A DNA stretch of 13,100 bases from Planctomycetes bacterium UBA1146 (GTDB lineage: Bacteria; Planctomycetota; UBA8108; UBA1146). The DNA lies in contig DCAA01000028.1 of NCBI GenBank assembly GCA_002311345.1, positions 45,887 through 58,986 of the forward strand, read 5' to 3'. The notes under the pieces were generated by a model that was not told the origin of the DNA, ran no database searches, and worked only from the letters and a program-made list of their open reading frames with translations. Shown one piece after another: positions 1-6,784 of the stretch (position 1 is the first letter of the stretch; each line of letters opens with the position of its first letter). Made by a program: the position numbers and the translations under genes.

Positions 1-24
1 ATTTCAGCGCGTAAATTTCAGCGC
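1..24. repeat. two copies of a 10-bp direct repeat at window edge
   Basis: ATTTCAGCGC occurs at 1-10 and again at 15-24, separated by GTAA, giving a 14-bp period. It lies just downstream of the helicase stop codon. Because it starts at the first base of the window, more units may lie to the left. With only two copies visible it could be a short chance duplication or the end of an array. Confidence 0.5.
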
Positions 25-48
25 CAGGTGTCCTCGATGGCGACCTTA

Positions 49-1413
49 TTATCGTTTCTTGCCGCCTGATGAAGGTCGACGACCACCCCTTCGATTTCCT
101 CCTCGTGGGGCACGGGATGGTCCTCCGGGTCGTTTTCCCGCGCCTCCTCTGGGACGTCCCCTCGGTCCTCCTCGGGTAGTTCTGGAGCGGAAGTTCGGAT
201 CGGGACGGGCTCCACGTGGTGGCTGCCAGGTTTCCTCGGCGATGGGGAAGCCAGTCTCCTCGACGATGCGATTCCACGAGACACGGGAACGGGAATCGAC
301 CAGGCTGATCGCCAATCCCAGGGCTCCGGCTCGCCCGGTCCGGCCGATGCGGTGGACATAGGTTTCCACTTCATCCGGGATGTCGTAGTTCACCACCCGG
401 GTAACCGCTTCCACGTCAAGTCCACGGGCAGCCACATCTGTGGCCACCATGGTGGTGATTTGCTTCTTCTTGAATCCCTCGAGAATGTTGAATCGACGAT
501 CCTGGTCGTGTTCCCCGTGGAGTGAACCCGCCGGATAACCACGCCCCCAGAGATCTCGATCGAGATCGATCACCGCCCTGCGAGTATTGCAGAAGATGAT
601 GCAGGTCTCTTCCTTGTTTTGGTCCAGTAACTGATGAACCCAGTACTTCTTTGCCCAATCTTCACAGAGAATGAATCTTTGTTCGATTTCCGGGACGGTG
701 GCGAGTTCCAGGATTGTGGAGACAATCTGTGGGTTTTTCATGAATCGCTTCATGAGAGCTTTGATTTTCGGGGGCAAGGTAGCCGAGAAGAGATAGGTCT
801 GTCGGTCCGAGGAAGTATGTTCGAGGATCTCGGATACGTCATCGATGAATCCCATGTCGAGCATCCGATCCGCCTCATCAAGAACGACTTGCTCGGCCCA
901 ACCGAGTCGGATCTTGCCACTTCGCAGGAAGTCGAGCACCCGGCCGGGTGTCCCGACAACCATCTGAGCTCCACTCCTGAGTTGAAGTAACTGCTGTGAT
1001 TGATGGACTCCCCCGACAACGAGTGCGACTTTTATACCGAGCGTCTCACCGACTGCAGCAGCCACTTTTTCGACCTGCTGGGCGAGTTCTCGAGTAGGAC
1101 ATAAAACGAGTGCCTGGACTGCGACACGTTCTGGATCCAGTTTTCCAATGATGGGAGCGGTGAAGGCGAGGGTCTTTCCGGTTCCCGTTTCCGCTTTTCC
1201 GATCAGATCGATCCCCTTGACTGCGAGCGGAATCGCCAGTTCCTGGATCGGTGTCGGATGGTGAAAACCCAGTTGAGCCAGACGTTCGCGGACTGCTTCA
1301 GGAAGCGGCAAGTCAGCAAAACTGATTCGTGCAGGATCCTCATTGGAGCCATCGTCGCCTCCCGAGGGAGGATCGGGCTGATTCGGCCCGGAGAGGGAAT
1401 CGTCGCCAGTCAT
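49..1413 (-). CDS. DEAD-box ATP-dependent RNA helicase (RhlE/DeaD-like) with RGG-type tail
   Basis: Cytoplasmic ATP-dependent RNA helicase of superfamily 2, which remodels RNA duplexes in ribosome assembly, mRNA decay or cold adaptation. From the start at 1413 (454 residues) all family motifs are visible in order: Q motif region 32-61 (F..L.L, PTPIQ), motif I AETGTGKT 74-81, Ia PTREL 106-110, Ib TPGR 155-158, DEAD 179-182, SAT 210-212, motif IV IIFCNT 272-277, motif V ATDVAARGLDV 324-334 and motif VI HRIGRTGR 354-361. Residues 400-454 are a basic Arg/Gly-rich tail, a typical auxiliary RNA-binding extension. The frame stays open to an ATG at 1545, but the extra N-terminus is Ser/Pro/Gly-rich and unlike the family. 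An ATG at 1449 has GGAGG 16 nt away, too far for normal use. The 1413 ATG has no Shine-Dalgarno. It is divergent from ugd. The family is certain; the subfamily and the start are not. Confidence 0.95.
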   Translation of the reverse strand: MTGDDSLSGPNQPDPPSGGDDGSNEDPARISFADLPLPEAVRERLAQLGFHHPTPIQELAIPLAVKGIDLIGKAETGTGKTLAFTAPIIGKLDPERVAVQALVLCPTRELAQQVEKVAAAVGETLGIKVALVVGGVHQSQQLLQLRSGAQMVVGTPGRVLDFLRSGKIRLGWAEQVVLDEADRMLDMGFIDDVSEILEHTSSDRQTYLFSATLPPKIKALMKRFMKNPQIVSTILELATVPEIEQRFILCEDWAKKYWVHQLLDQNKEETCIIFCNTRRAVIDLDRDLWGRGYPAGSLHGEHDQDRRFNILEGFKKKQITTMVATDVAARGLDVEAVTRVVNYDIPDEVETYVHRIGRTGRAGALGLAISLVDSRSRVSWNRIVEETGFPIAEETWQPPRGARPDPNFRSRTTRGGPRGRPRGGAGKRPGGPSRAPRGGNRRGGRRPSSGGKKR

Positions 1414-1419
1414 GGTTTT

Positions 1420-1425
1420 ATTGTA
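1420..1425 (-). promoter_or_regulatory. possible -10 element placing the helicase TSS at its ATG
   Basis: On the minus strand TACAAT (5 of 6 to the TATAAT consensus) ends 6 nt before the ATG at 1413. Transcription starting the usual distance downstream would begin at or next to the start codon, giving a leaderless mRNA. This agrees with the lack of a Shine-Dalgarno sequence. No good -35 hexamer is seen 16-18 bp upstream, so the call is tentative. Confidence 0.3.
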
Positions 1426-1497
1426 CGCATTTCGACTTACCAGCGACATCGGACCGGGGGGATTTCCTCCAGCTTTGGTGCCGCAGGGGGAGGGCTC

Positions 1498-1506
1498 TGA
1501 TATGAT
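1498..1506 (+). promoter_or_regulatory. candidate extended -10 promoter of ugd
   Basis: TGATATGAT has the extended -10 form TGn followed by TATGAT (5 of 6 to TATAAT). It lies 89 bp before the ugd ATG. No convincing -35 is present, which is tolerated by extended -10 promoters. It would give a leader of roughly 80 nt containing the two hairpins listed below. Confidence 0.4.
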
Positions 1507-1525
1507 TCCCTGTAGGTTCGAAGTT

Positions 1526-1546
1526 GATGTCGGTATCGACGACATC
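1526..1546 (+). promoter_or_regulatory. inverted repeat / stem-loop upstream of ugd
   Basis: GATGTCG (1526-1532) and CGACATC (1540-1546) are perfect inverted repeats around a 7-nt loop, extendable by two G-T pairs. It could be an operator for a dimeric regulator or an RNA hairpin in the ugd leader. It lies in the 181-bp divergent region between the helicase and ugd. Confidence 0.45.
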
Positions 1547-1570
1547 GGGTGACTGATACCTGGAAATCAA

Positions 1571-1587
1571 CACCTGGAATGAAGGTG
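1571..1587 (+). promoter_or_regulatory. ugd Shine-Dalgarno with a possible sequestering hairpin
   Basis: The ugd ribosome-binding site AAGGTG (1582-1587) is 7 nt before the ATG at 1595. CACCT at 1571-1575 is perfectly complementary to AGGTG (1583-1587) across a 7-nt loop, so the site can be masked in the mRNA. ACCTGGAA occurs twice (1558-1565 and 1572-1579), so the upstream copy offers a second ACCT that could pair with the same site. Confidence 0.4.
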
Positions 1588-1594
1588 CTCAGGC

Positions 1595-2914
1595 ATGAGA
1601 ATCACGGTTGTGGGAACGGGATACGTCGGATTGGTCACCGGGACCTGTTTCGCGGAAAGTGGTAACAAGGTCATCTGTGTCGACCGGGAGGCCTCCAAGG
1701 TTCAACGGTTACAGGCAGGCGAAATCCCGATCTACGAGCCCGGTCTCGAGGAACTGGTGGAGCGCAATAGTACGGCCGGACGCCTCTCCTTCAGCACCGA
1801 TCTCGTCGCGGCCATCGATAGAGCCGAAGTCGTATTCATCGCTGTCGGAACCCCCCAGAACTCTGATGGAACCTGTGACCTTTCGGCGGTGCGTGCTGTT
1901 TCGAAAGAGATCGGTCAGGCGATGACGGGGCAACTGGTGGTCGTCAACAAGTCCACCGTTCCCCCAGGAACTTCGAGGCTGGTTCATGACCTCATCTCTT
2001 CGAACACATCTCATACGGTTCACGTTGTCTCGAATCCGGAGTTTCTCAAGGAAGGTGCCGCAATCGATGACTTCATGAAGCCTGATCGAGTTGTCATCGG
2101 GACCGATGATGCTTCAGCAGCGGAACTGATGAGTGAACTCTACTCACCATTTGTCAGAACCGGAAAGCCATTGTTGATCATGGATCCGGCATCGGCTGAG
2201 ATGACGAAATATGCAGCGAACGCGATGCTCGCCACGAAGATCTCATTTATTAACGACATCGCTCGGCTGTGCGAGGTGATGGGAGCGAACGTTTCAAAAG
2301 TGAGACAGGGGATGGGAAGTGATCGTCGTATAGGGCCCCACTTCCTGTTTCCCGGAGTCGGCTACGGAGGATCCTGTTTCCCCAAGGATGTCAGGGCGCT
2401 TTCTGCTCTTGCGAAGGAACACGATACGCCGCTGGAAATTCTCGACGCAGTCGATGCAGTCAATGATCGACAGAAAAAGTTTCTAGCAGAAAAGGTAGTC
2501 AGGAGATTCGGGAAAGATCTTTCGAGCCACGTCTTCGCCATTTGGGGACTTGCCTTCAAGCCACGAACTGACGACGTGAGGGAGGCCCCCTCGGTGGTGA
2601 TCGCAAGAACTCTCGTCGAGCACGGTGCAACAGTGCGTGGGCATGATCCAGAGGCCCTCGAAAACGCCAGGGAAGAGATGGGGGATCTCATCGATTACTG
2701 TGAAGACCCTTACGATGCAGTGTCTGGAGCCAGTGCTCTCCTTCTGGTGACGGAATGGAACGAGTACAGGAGACCCGATTTCGATCGATTGAAGGAACTT
2801 CTCGTCGAACCGGTTGTCTTCGATGGTCGAAACATCTGGAATGAAGAGTTAACAGGGAAGTATGGACTCGAATATCACGGGATCGGAACCAGGAGTTCTC
2901 GAGATGACAATTAA
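1595..2914 (+). CDS. ugd: UDP-glucose 6-dehydrogenase
   Basis: Cytoplasmic enzyme that oxidises UDP-glucose to UDP-glucuronate with two NAD+, the entry step to UDP-glucuronate and UDP-xylose for surface polysaccharides. It has 439 residues, the usual bacterial length. The N-terminal Rossmann fold begins with GTGYVG at 7-12. VGTPQ at 84-88 and NPEFLKEGAA at 147-156 are family signatures. The catalytic cysteine is C261 in GYGGSCFPKD (257-266). K214 in the central helix and the C-terminal NAD/UDP-binding domain (GLAFKPRTDD, 318-327) are present. The ATG at 1595 is preceded by AAGGTG at 7 nt. Its last 11 bp overlap the next gene, whose product uses UDP-glucuronate, so the pair is probably co-transcribed and translationally coupled. 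The family call is secure. Confidence 0.97.
   Translation: MRITVVGTGYVGLVTGTCFAESGNKVICVDREASKVQRLQAGEIPIYEPGLEELVERNSTAGRLSFSTDLVAAIDRAEVVFIAVGTPQNSDGTCDLSAVRAVSKEIGQAMTGQLVVVNKSTVPPGTSRLVHDLISSNTSHTVHVVSNPEFLKEGAAIDDFMKPDRVVIGTDDASAAELMSELYSPFVRTGKPLLIMDPASAEMTKYAANAMLATKISFINDIARLCEVMGANVSKVRQGMGSDRRIGPHFLFPGVGYGGSCFPKDVRALSALAKEHDTPLEILDAVDAVNDRQKKFLAEKVVRRFGKDLSSHVFAIWGLAFKPRTDDVREAPSVVIARTLVEHGATVRGHDPEALENAREEMGDLIDYCEDPYDAVSGASALLLVTEWNEYRRPDFDRLKELLVEPVVFDGRNIWNEELTGKYGLEYHGIGTRSSRDDN
2891..2895 (+). promoter_or_regulatory. Shine-Dalgarno inside the ugd 3' end, fixing the uxs start
   Basis: AGGAG lies 8 nt before the ATG at 2904, inside the last codons of ugd. It supports 2904 as the real start of the decarboxylase instead of the upstream in-frame ATG at 2862, which would add 14 residues before the Rossmann motif. 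Confidence 0.75.
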
Positions 2915-3881
2915 CAGAGTGCTGATCACGGGGGGGGCCGGATTTATCGGGTCACATCTGACGGATCTGTTTCTCGAAAGGGATTGTCATGTTGTGGTGA
3001 TGGACAACCTCCTCACTGGAAGCATTCAAAACATAGAACATCTGTTCGGTAATCCGCGGTTTCAGTTCTTTAAACACGACGTTACTGAGTTCATTCATGT
3101 CCCTGAAAAAATAGATGCGATCCTGCATTTTGCTTCTCCTGCGAGCCCCATCGATTACCAGGAGTACCCGATCCAGACCCTCAAAGTGGGTTCGCTCGGC
3201 ACCCACAAGGCTCTCGGTCTTGCGAAAGCCTGTGGCGCCAGATTCCTGCTGGCGAGTACCAGTGAGGTTTACGGTGATCCCCTGGTCCATCCACAGCCGG
3301 AATCGTACTGGGGCAACGTCAATCCGATTGGAGTTCGCGGAGTCTACGACGAGGCAAAGCGTTTTGCAGAAGCGCTTACTCTTGCCTACCACCGAACTCA
3401 CGGAGTCGACACCAGGATCGTGCGTATCTTCAATACCTATGGTCCGCGGATGAGGCTCAATGACGGACGGGCACTCCCAAACTTTATCTGCCAGGCGTTG
3501 AAGGGTGAGCCACTTACTGTCTTCGGAGACGGAAGTCAGACTCGTTCCTTCTGTCATGTCAGTGATTTGATCGACGGAATCTGGCGACTGCTTCGCTCCG
3601 ATGTGGTGGAGCCCGTTAACCTGGGTAATCCTGATGAGATCCCCATCATAGATTTTGCGCGAGAAGTCATCTCCATGACGAACTCGAACAGCGGACTCAC
3701 GAATCTTCCTTTGCCAGAAGATGATCCCAAGGTTCGACAGCCAGATATTACCCTGGCGAAGTCTCTCCTCGATTGGAGTCCCAAGGTGTCTCTCGAGGAA
3801 GGCTTGCGAAGTACGATTCCCTACTTCGAGAGTGCACTCAGTGCAGTTGAGGAAACACCGGTCAACTTCACGGAAAGTTGA
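2904..3881 (+). CDS. uxs: UDP-glucuronate decarboxylase (UDP-xylose synthase)
   Basis: Short-chain dehydrogenase/reductase that converts UDP-glucuronate to UDP-xylose with a bound NAD+, releasing CO2. The product of the gene just upstream is its substrate. It has 325 residues from the ATG at 2904. Visible features are the Rossmann motif GGAGFIGSH (10-18), the substrate loop FASPASPIDYQEYPIQTLK (76-94), the catalytic Ser/Thr region STSEVYGDP (118-126), the family signature HPQPESYWGNVNPIG (129-143), the YxxxK pair Y148/K152, and RIFNTYGPRM (174-183). The string around 118-152 is characteristic of UXS and not of other extended SDR epimerases or dTDP-glucose dehydratases. The gene overlaps ugd by 11 bp and precedes nadK by 16 bp. 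Confidence 0.92.
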   Translation: MTINRVLITGGAGFIGSHLTDLFLERDCHVVVMDNLLTGSIQNIEHLFGNPRFQFFKHDVTEFIHVPEKIDAILHFASPASPIDYQEYPIQTLKVGSLGTHKALGLAKACGARFLLASTSEVYGDPLVHPQPESYWGNVNPIGVRGVYDEAKRFAEALTLAYHRTHGVDTRIVRIFNTYGPRMRLNDGRALPNFICQALKGEPLTVFGDGSQTRSFCHVSDLIDGIWRLLRSDVVEPVNLGNPDEIPIIDFAREVISMTNSNSGLTNLPLPEDDPKVRQPDITLAKSLLDWSPKVSLEEGLRSTIPYFESALSAVEETPVNFTES

Positions 3882-3883
3882 TC

Positions 3884-3890
3884 GAGGAGG
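3884..3890 (+). promoter_or_regulatory. strong Shine-Dalgarno deciding a GTG start for nadK
   Basis: GAGGAGG lies 7 nt before GTG at 3898. The open frame continues upstream into the uxs gene, so this site is the main evidence that the protein starts at the GTG. Confidence 0.8.
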
Positions 3891-3897
3891 TATCTCG

Positions 3898-4743
3898 GTG
3901 CAGAAACTCGAACGTGTCCTCATCGTTGCGGATTCATCATCTGACGAGATCAACGACTTTGCATCTGCGTTGTTCTCCTGCTTTCTGAAGTCGGGTATCG
4001 ATTCGACTTGCTGGTCGCCGAAAGAGGGTGGCTCGCCTGACATCGAGACGGATCTGATTATCGTCATCGGGGGCGATGGCTCCCTGATGTCACTTCTTCG
4101 AGTTCTCGATCACCCTCCGGTTCCAATTTACGGCGTGAATTTCGGACGGGTAGGATTCCTGATGAATCCACGCCAGCGACCAGAGGCGCTCGTAGATACT
4201 CTCCTGGGCGGTGCATTTGTCGAGCAACAACTACCGGTGCTCTCCGCGAAGTGGACTGGCTCCGATGGAGAGATCGGAAATGCGGCTGGAATCAACGATG
4301 TCGTCCTGGAGAGAGATTCGGGCCAGACAGTTCATCTGGGAGTTTATATCGACGACGTGCTGCTCAATGCCTATTCCGGGGACGGGCTTGTGATCGCGAC
4401 TCCGGCAGGTTCGACAGCATATTCCCTTGCCGCCGGAGGTCCCGTGATGCATCCAGAAGTCGATGGGCTGGTGGTTACTCCGCTCAATGCCCACCGACCG
4501 GTGCAGTTTCATTCATTGCAATTCCCCGTGATCGTGCCACTGGAGGCGAAGATCCGGGTCGTCGGAGAGGATTGTGACAAGAGACCTATCCGTGTCGTTG
4601 TGGACGGCGAGTCCTTTTCTGGCATCGAGGAACTCTCAGTGTCCAGCAGGGGTGATTCGGTGCACCTGCTGAGACCACAGGGTTATCAGTACATCCAGAG
4701 GATCGTATCACGCATCATCGGTAACGGAGGTGATGCGGACTGA
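3898..4743 (+). CDS. nadK: NAD kinase
   Basis: Cytoplasmic ATP- or polyphosphate-dependent kinase that phosphorylates NAD+ to NADP+. From the GTG at 3898 it has 281 residues, normal for the family. It shows the GGDGS motif at 58-62, the FGRVGFLM strand-turn at 82-89, the NAD-binding ND of INDVVLERD (132-140), and the glycine-rich segment GDGLVIATPAGSTAYSLAAG (161-180), where the usual TPTGSTAYS reads TPAGSTAYS. PLNAHRP (195-201) stands where many homologues have PICPHTL. The start follows the uxs stop by 16 bp with a strong Shine-Dalgarno, so it is probably in the same transcript. Why an NADP-forming enzyme sits with UDP-sugar genes is not clear. The link may be operon convenience, since both upstream enzymes use NAD. 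Confidence 0.95.
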   Translation: MQKLERVLIVADSSSDEINDFASALFSCFLKSGIDSTCWSPKEGGSPDIETDLIIVIGGDGSLMSLLRVLDHPPVPIYGVNFGRVGFLMNPRQRPEALVDTLLGGAFVEQQLPVLSAKWTGSDGEIGNAAGINDVVLERDSGQTVHLGVYIDDVLLNAYSGDGLVIATPAGSTAYSLAAGGPVMHPEVDGLVVTPLNAHRPVQFHSLQFPVIVPLEAKIRVVGEDCDKRPIRVVVDGESFSGIEELSVSSRGDSVHLLRPQGYQYIQRIVSRIIGNGGDAD

Positions 4744-4817
4744 GGATTCGGTTGTCACCATTGCTTCACGGAGTGTAACTCGCCCGCGTCCCTTCCTTCG
4801 CTTACCATCGAGATGTC

Positions 4818-6350
4818 ATGTCGACCTCCGATGTCCTACTTCTGAAAGTGATACGAGAAGCCCTCTGCTCGGCTGATAGAACTTCGTCGCGACTGTCGGC
4901 ATTACCTTCTCTTCTGGGCTGGTTTCAGGAGAAAATCGGTGGCCAGCGAGCCTCCCTGATCAGTTCCAAAGATGACGGTAGTTATCGTGTCTGGTGTTCA
5001 CGAGATAGTGATGGCAAGAAGATCAAGAAGGCTGCCGGTGCCATTTCACATCATGCCTTTCAGCAAGGCTGCAAGAAGGAAGAGCCAACACTCTTCTCGG
5101 ATGTTCATCTTGATCGTAGGTTCAGAACCTCGTCCGAGACCGAGGGAGTCGCCCGATCTCGCTGGATCCTGGTGATCCCCATCGCTGTGAGTGGTGAACC
5201 CACCGCTCTGTATCTCGACTCGAGATTCGGTTCTTCCCATGCGAGCACAAAGGACGACCCCGATGCAGCTTTGATTCTCTCTCTCATCGAGTTGATCGTC
5301 GATCTCGAGTTGAAACGGGAAGATGTCCCCGGTTCGGAACAACCAGCTAACAGTTCCCAGAAACCTGCCGAGAAACCTGCTCGCATTCCGGAGTCTCCAC
5401 CCAGAACTGTAGAAAGTCACTTCGGTGAGTTCACGAGTTTTTCAGCAGTTCTTGCTGTTACCCTTGCGGAATTGCGCAAGATCGCACTGACCAAACTTCC
5501 GGTTTTCATCGAGGGAGAGAGCGGTACCGGGAAAGAACTACTCGCGAGAGCCATCCACCAGGAGAGCGGACGCAAAGGTCCGATGGTAGTTCTGCATTGC
5601 GGTTCCATCACTGAATCGCTCATCGAGATCGAACTTTTTGGAAACGAGAAGGGCGCATTCACCGATGCTGAGACAGAACGGCCCGGCCTGATCGAGAACG
5701 CATCAACTGGCACGCTCTTGCTCGATGCTGTGGACGAGTGTTCTCCTGCACTCCAGGCCTCGTTGCTGAGATTTCTGGAATCCGGTGTGTATCGACGGGT
5801 TGCGGGAGAAGAGGAGAGGGTTGCGGATGTGCGGATCGTGGCCTGTTCAGGTGTTGTCGGTGATGACTCAAATATCCGGGACGATTTGTATTACCGCCTT
5901 GCCGGTTTTCGTGCCTGGCTCCCTCCTCTGCGTGAGAGGCCCGAGGATGCGTTGATGATCGTCGAAAGAGGACTGTCAGCAGCAACTGCGCATACGCCCA
6001 CGCTGCTTCCGGATGCCCAGGCGCTGCTGTTGTCCCATTCCTGGCCTGGTAATGGCTGGGAGGCGATCCATCTGGCGAGCAGAATCAACGCTTCCGGGCA
6101 CGAAATAGTCGATGGGACTCTGGTGCTGGAACTGCTGGGAAAACAGAGCACGGGCCAGACCAGTGCAGATCCTGGGATTCGAGAAGTGCTCACTCTGGCA
6201 GAAAGAGAAGTGATTCTTCGGGCCCTGGATGGGGCAGACGGAAACAAGTCCGTTGCCTGTAAAACCCTCGGCATCTCTAGACGCACCCTCTATCGCAGGA
6301 TGAGAAAGCACGGGATTCCACTCAAGGGGTCAACTCGGGAAGGTTCCTGA
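4818..6350 (+). CDS. GAF-AAA+-Fis regulator of the sigma-54 activator family, with altered catalytic motifs
   Basis: Transcription regulator of 510 residues. Residues about 20-165 look like a GAF-type sensor domain, 166-200 is a Pro/Ser/Glu-rich linker, 205-425 is an AAA+ sigma-54 interaction domain, and about 457-500 is a Fis-type helix-turn-helix (NKSVACKTLGISRRTLYRRM, 476-495). Walker A GESGTGKE (233-240) and both arginine-finger positions (R354, R360 in IRDDLYYRL) are intact. Several other key positions differ: the sigma-54 contact loop reads GAFTDA (279-284) instead of GAFTGA, Walker B reads LLLDAVDE (301-307 region) with Ala304 in place of the catalytic Glu, sensor I reads VACSG instead of AATN with a shortened following loop, and sensor II reads WPGNGWE (409-415) instead of WPGNxRE. 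It may bind ATP but hydrolyse it poorly. It follows nadK after 74 bp. The ATG at 4818 has only a weak Shine-Dalgarno. Its target genes are not visible. Confidence 0.9.
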   Translation: MSTSDVLLLKVIREALCSADRTSSRLSALPSLLGWFQEKIGGQRASLISSKDDGSYRVWCSRDSDGKKIKKAAGAISHHAFQQGCKKEEPTLFSDVHLDRRFRTSSETEGVARSRWILVIPIAVSGEPTALYLDSRFGSSHASTKDDPDAALILSLIELIVDLELKREDVPGSEQPANSSQKPAEKPARIPESPPRTVESHFGEFTSFSAVLAVTLAELRKIALTKLPVFIEGESGTGKELLARAIHQESGRKGPMVVLHCGSITESLIEIELFGNEKGAFTDAETERPGLIENASTGTLLLDAVDECSPALQASLLRFLESGVYRRVAGEEERVADVRIVACSGVVGDDSNIRDDLYYRLAGFRAWLPPLRERPEDALMIVERGLSAATAHTPTLLPDAQALLLSHSWPGNGWEAIHLASRINASGHEIVDGTLVLELLGKQSTGQTSADPGIREVLTLAEREVILRALDGADGNKSVACKTLGISRRTLYRRMRKHGIPLKGSTREGS

Positions 6351-6570
6351 TAGTAATCCTTGATTGTTCTTTGGCGGGGACGGGCATGATCTCTTGCTCC
6401 TCTGGATCGAGGAAAGACTCTCCGAACTGATCTTCGAAACCGAGTTGGCGCCACACCAGGTAGTCCAGCATTTCTCCTGGTGCTGGTGGTGGCCCGAGAT
6501 GTTCTCGAGAACTATCTTTTGTTTGTTTCATATAAGTCTCAGGCATTGCATAAGAATCCCCACTTCCCAT
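6322..6570 (-). CDS. possible small acidic protein of unknown function
   Basis: An 82-residue frame that I do not recognise. The centre (residues about 30-65) is acidic and Pro-rich with a segment DYLVWRQLGFEDQFGESFLD that looks protein-like. There is no signal peptide or membrane segment. The ATG at 6570 has GGATAGG about 6 nt upstream. Alternative starts lie at residues 9 and 14 (6546, 6531). Its 3' end overlaps the regulator's 3' end by 29 bp in convergent orientation. It fills a stretch otherwise without a gene. It could be a chance open frame. Confidence 0.4.
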   Translation of the reverse strand: MGSGDSYAMPETYMKQTKDSSREHLGPPPAPGEMLDYLVWRQLGFEDQFGESFLDPEEQEIMPVPAKEQSRITIRNLPELTP

Positions 6571-6670
6571 CGCCGACCTATCCGATTCTTCTTCGATATC
6601 GGACAGGGAAAGTTAGATTTTTTTCGATCTATCTTCAGTTGTTGATGAGTTGCTACAGTTCGAAGCAGAT

Positions 6671-6784
6671 TTATTCGATGCAGGGAATGCGATCTGCTTC
6701 GAGATCCTTGTCGAACGGAGATGGATTGTCGTGAGAAGCGATGCGTCGAGTGGGAGCATCAAGATCCCCGATCTCCTCGTCGCT
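6671..6784 (-). other. likely frameshifted continuation of the 6759-7502 gene
   Basis: In the second minus-strand frame, codons from 6784 down to the TAA at 6671-6673 encode an acidic tail (SDEEIGDLDAPTRRIASHDN then SPFDKDLEADRIPCIE). It joins directly to the upstream frame if one G of the 6785-6790 run is removed. There is no start codon of its own at the junction. This may be a sequencing indel, a real mutation, or recoding; the sequence alone cannot tell. Confidence 0.4.

Noticed and set aside
18..374. alternative minus-strand frame at the helicase 3' end, acidic translation
   Set aside because: It overlaps motif VI and the RGG tail of the helicase, which reads continuously in the other frame. 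No frameshift is needed because the Arg/Gly tail is typical.
2952..4067. 371-codon minus-strand open frame opposite uxs and nadK
   Set aside because: It is antisense to two well-supported enzymes with intact motifs, has no recognisable domain and has a low-complexity-free but random composition. It is a shadow of coding bias.
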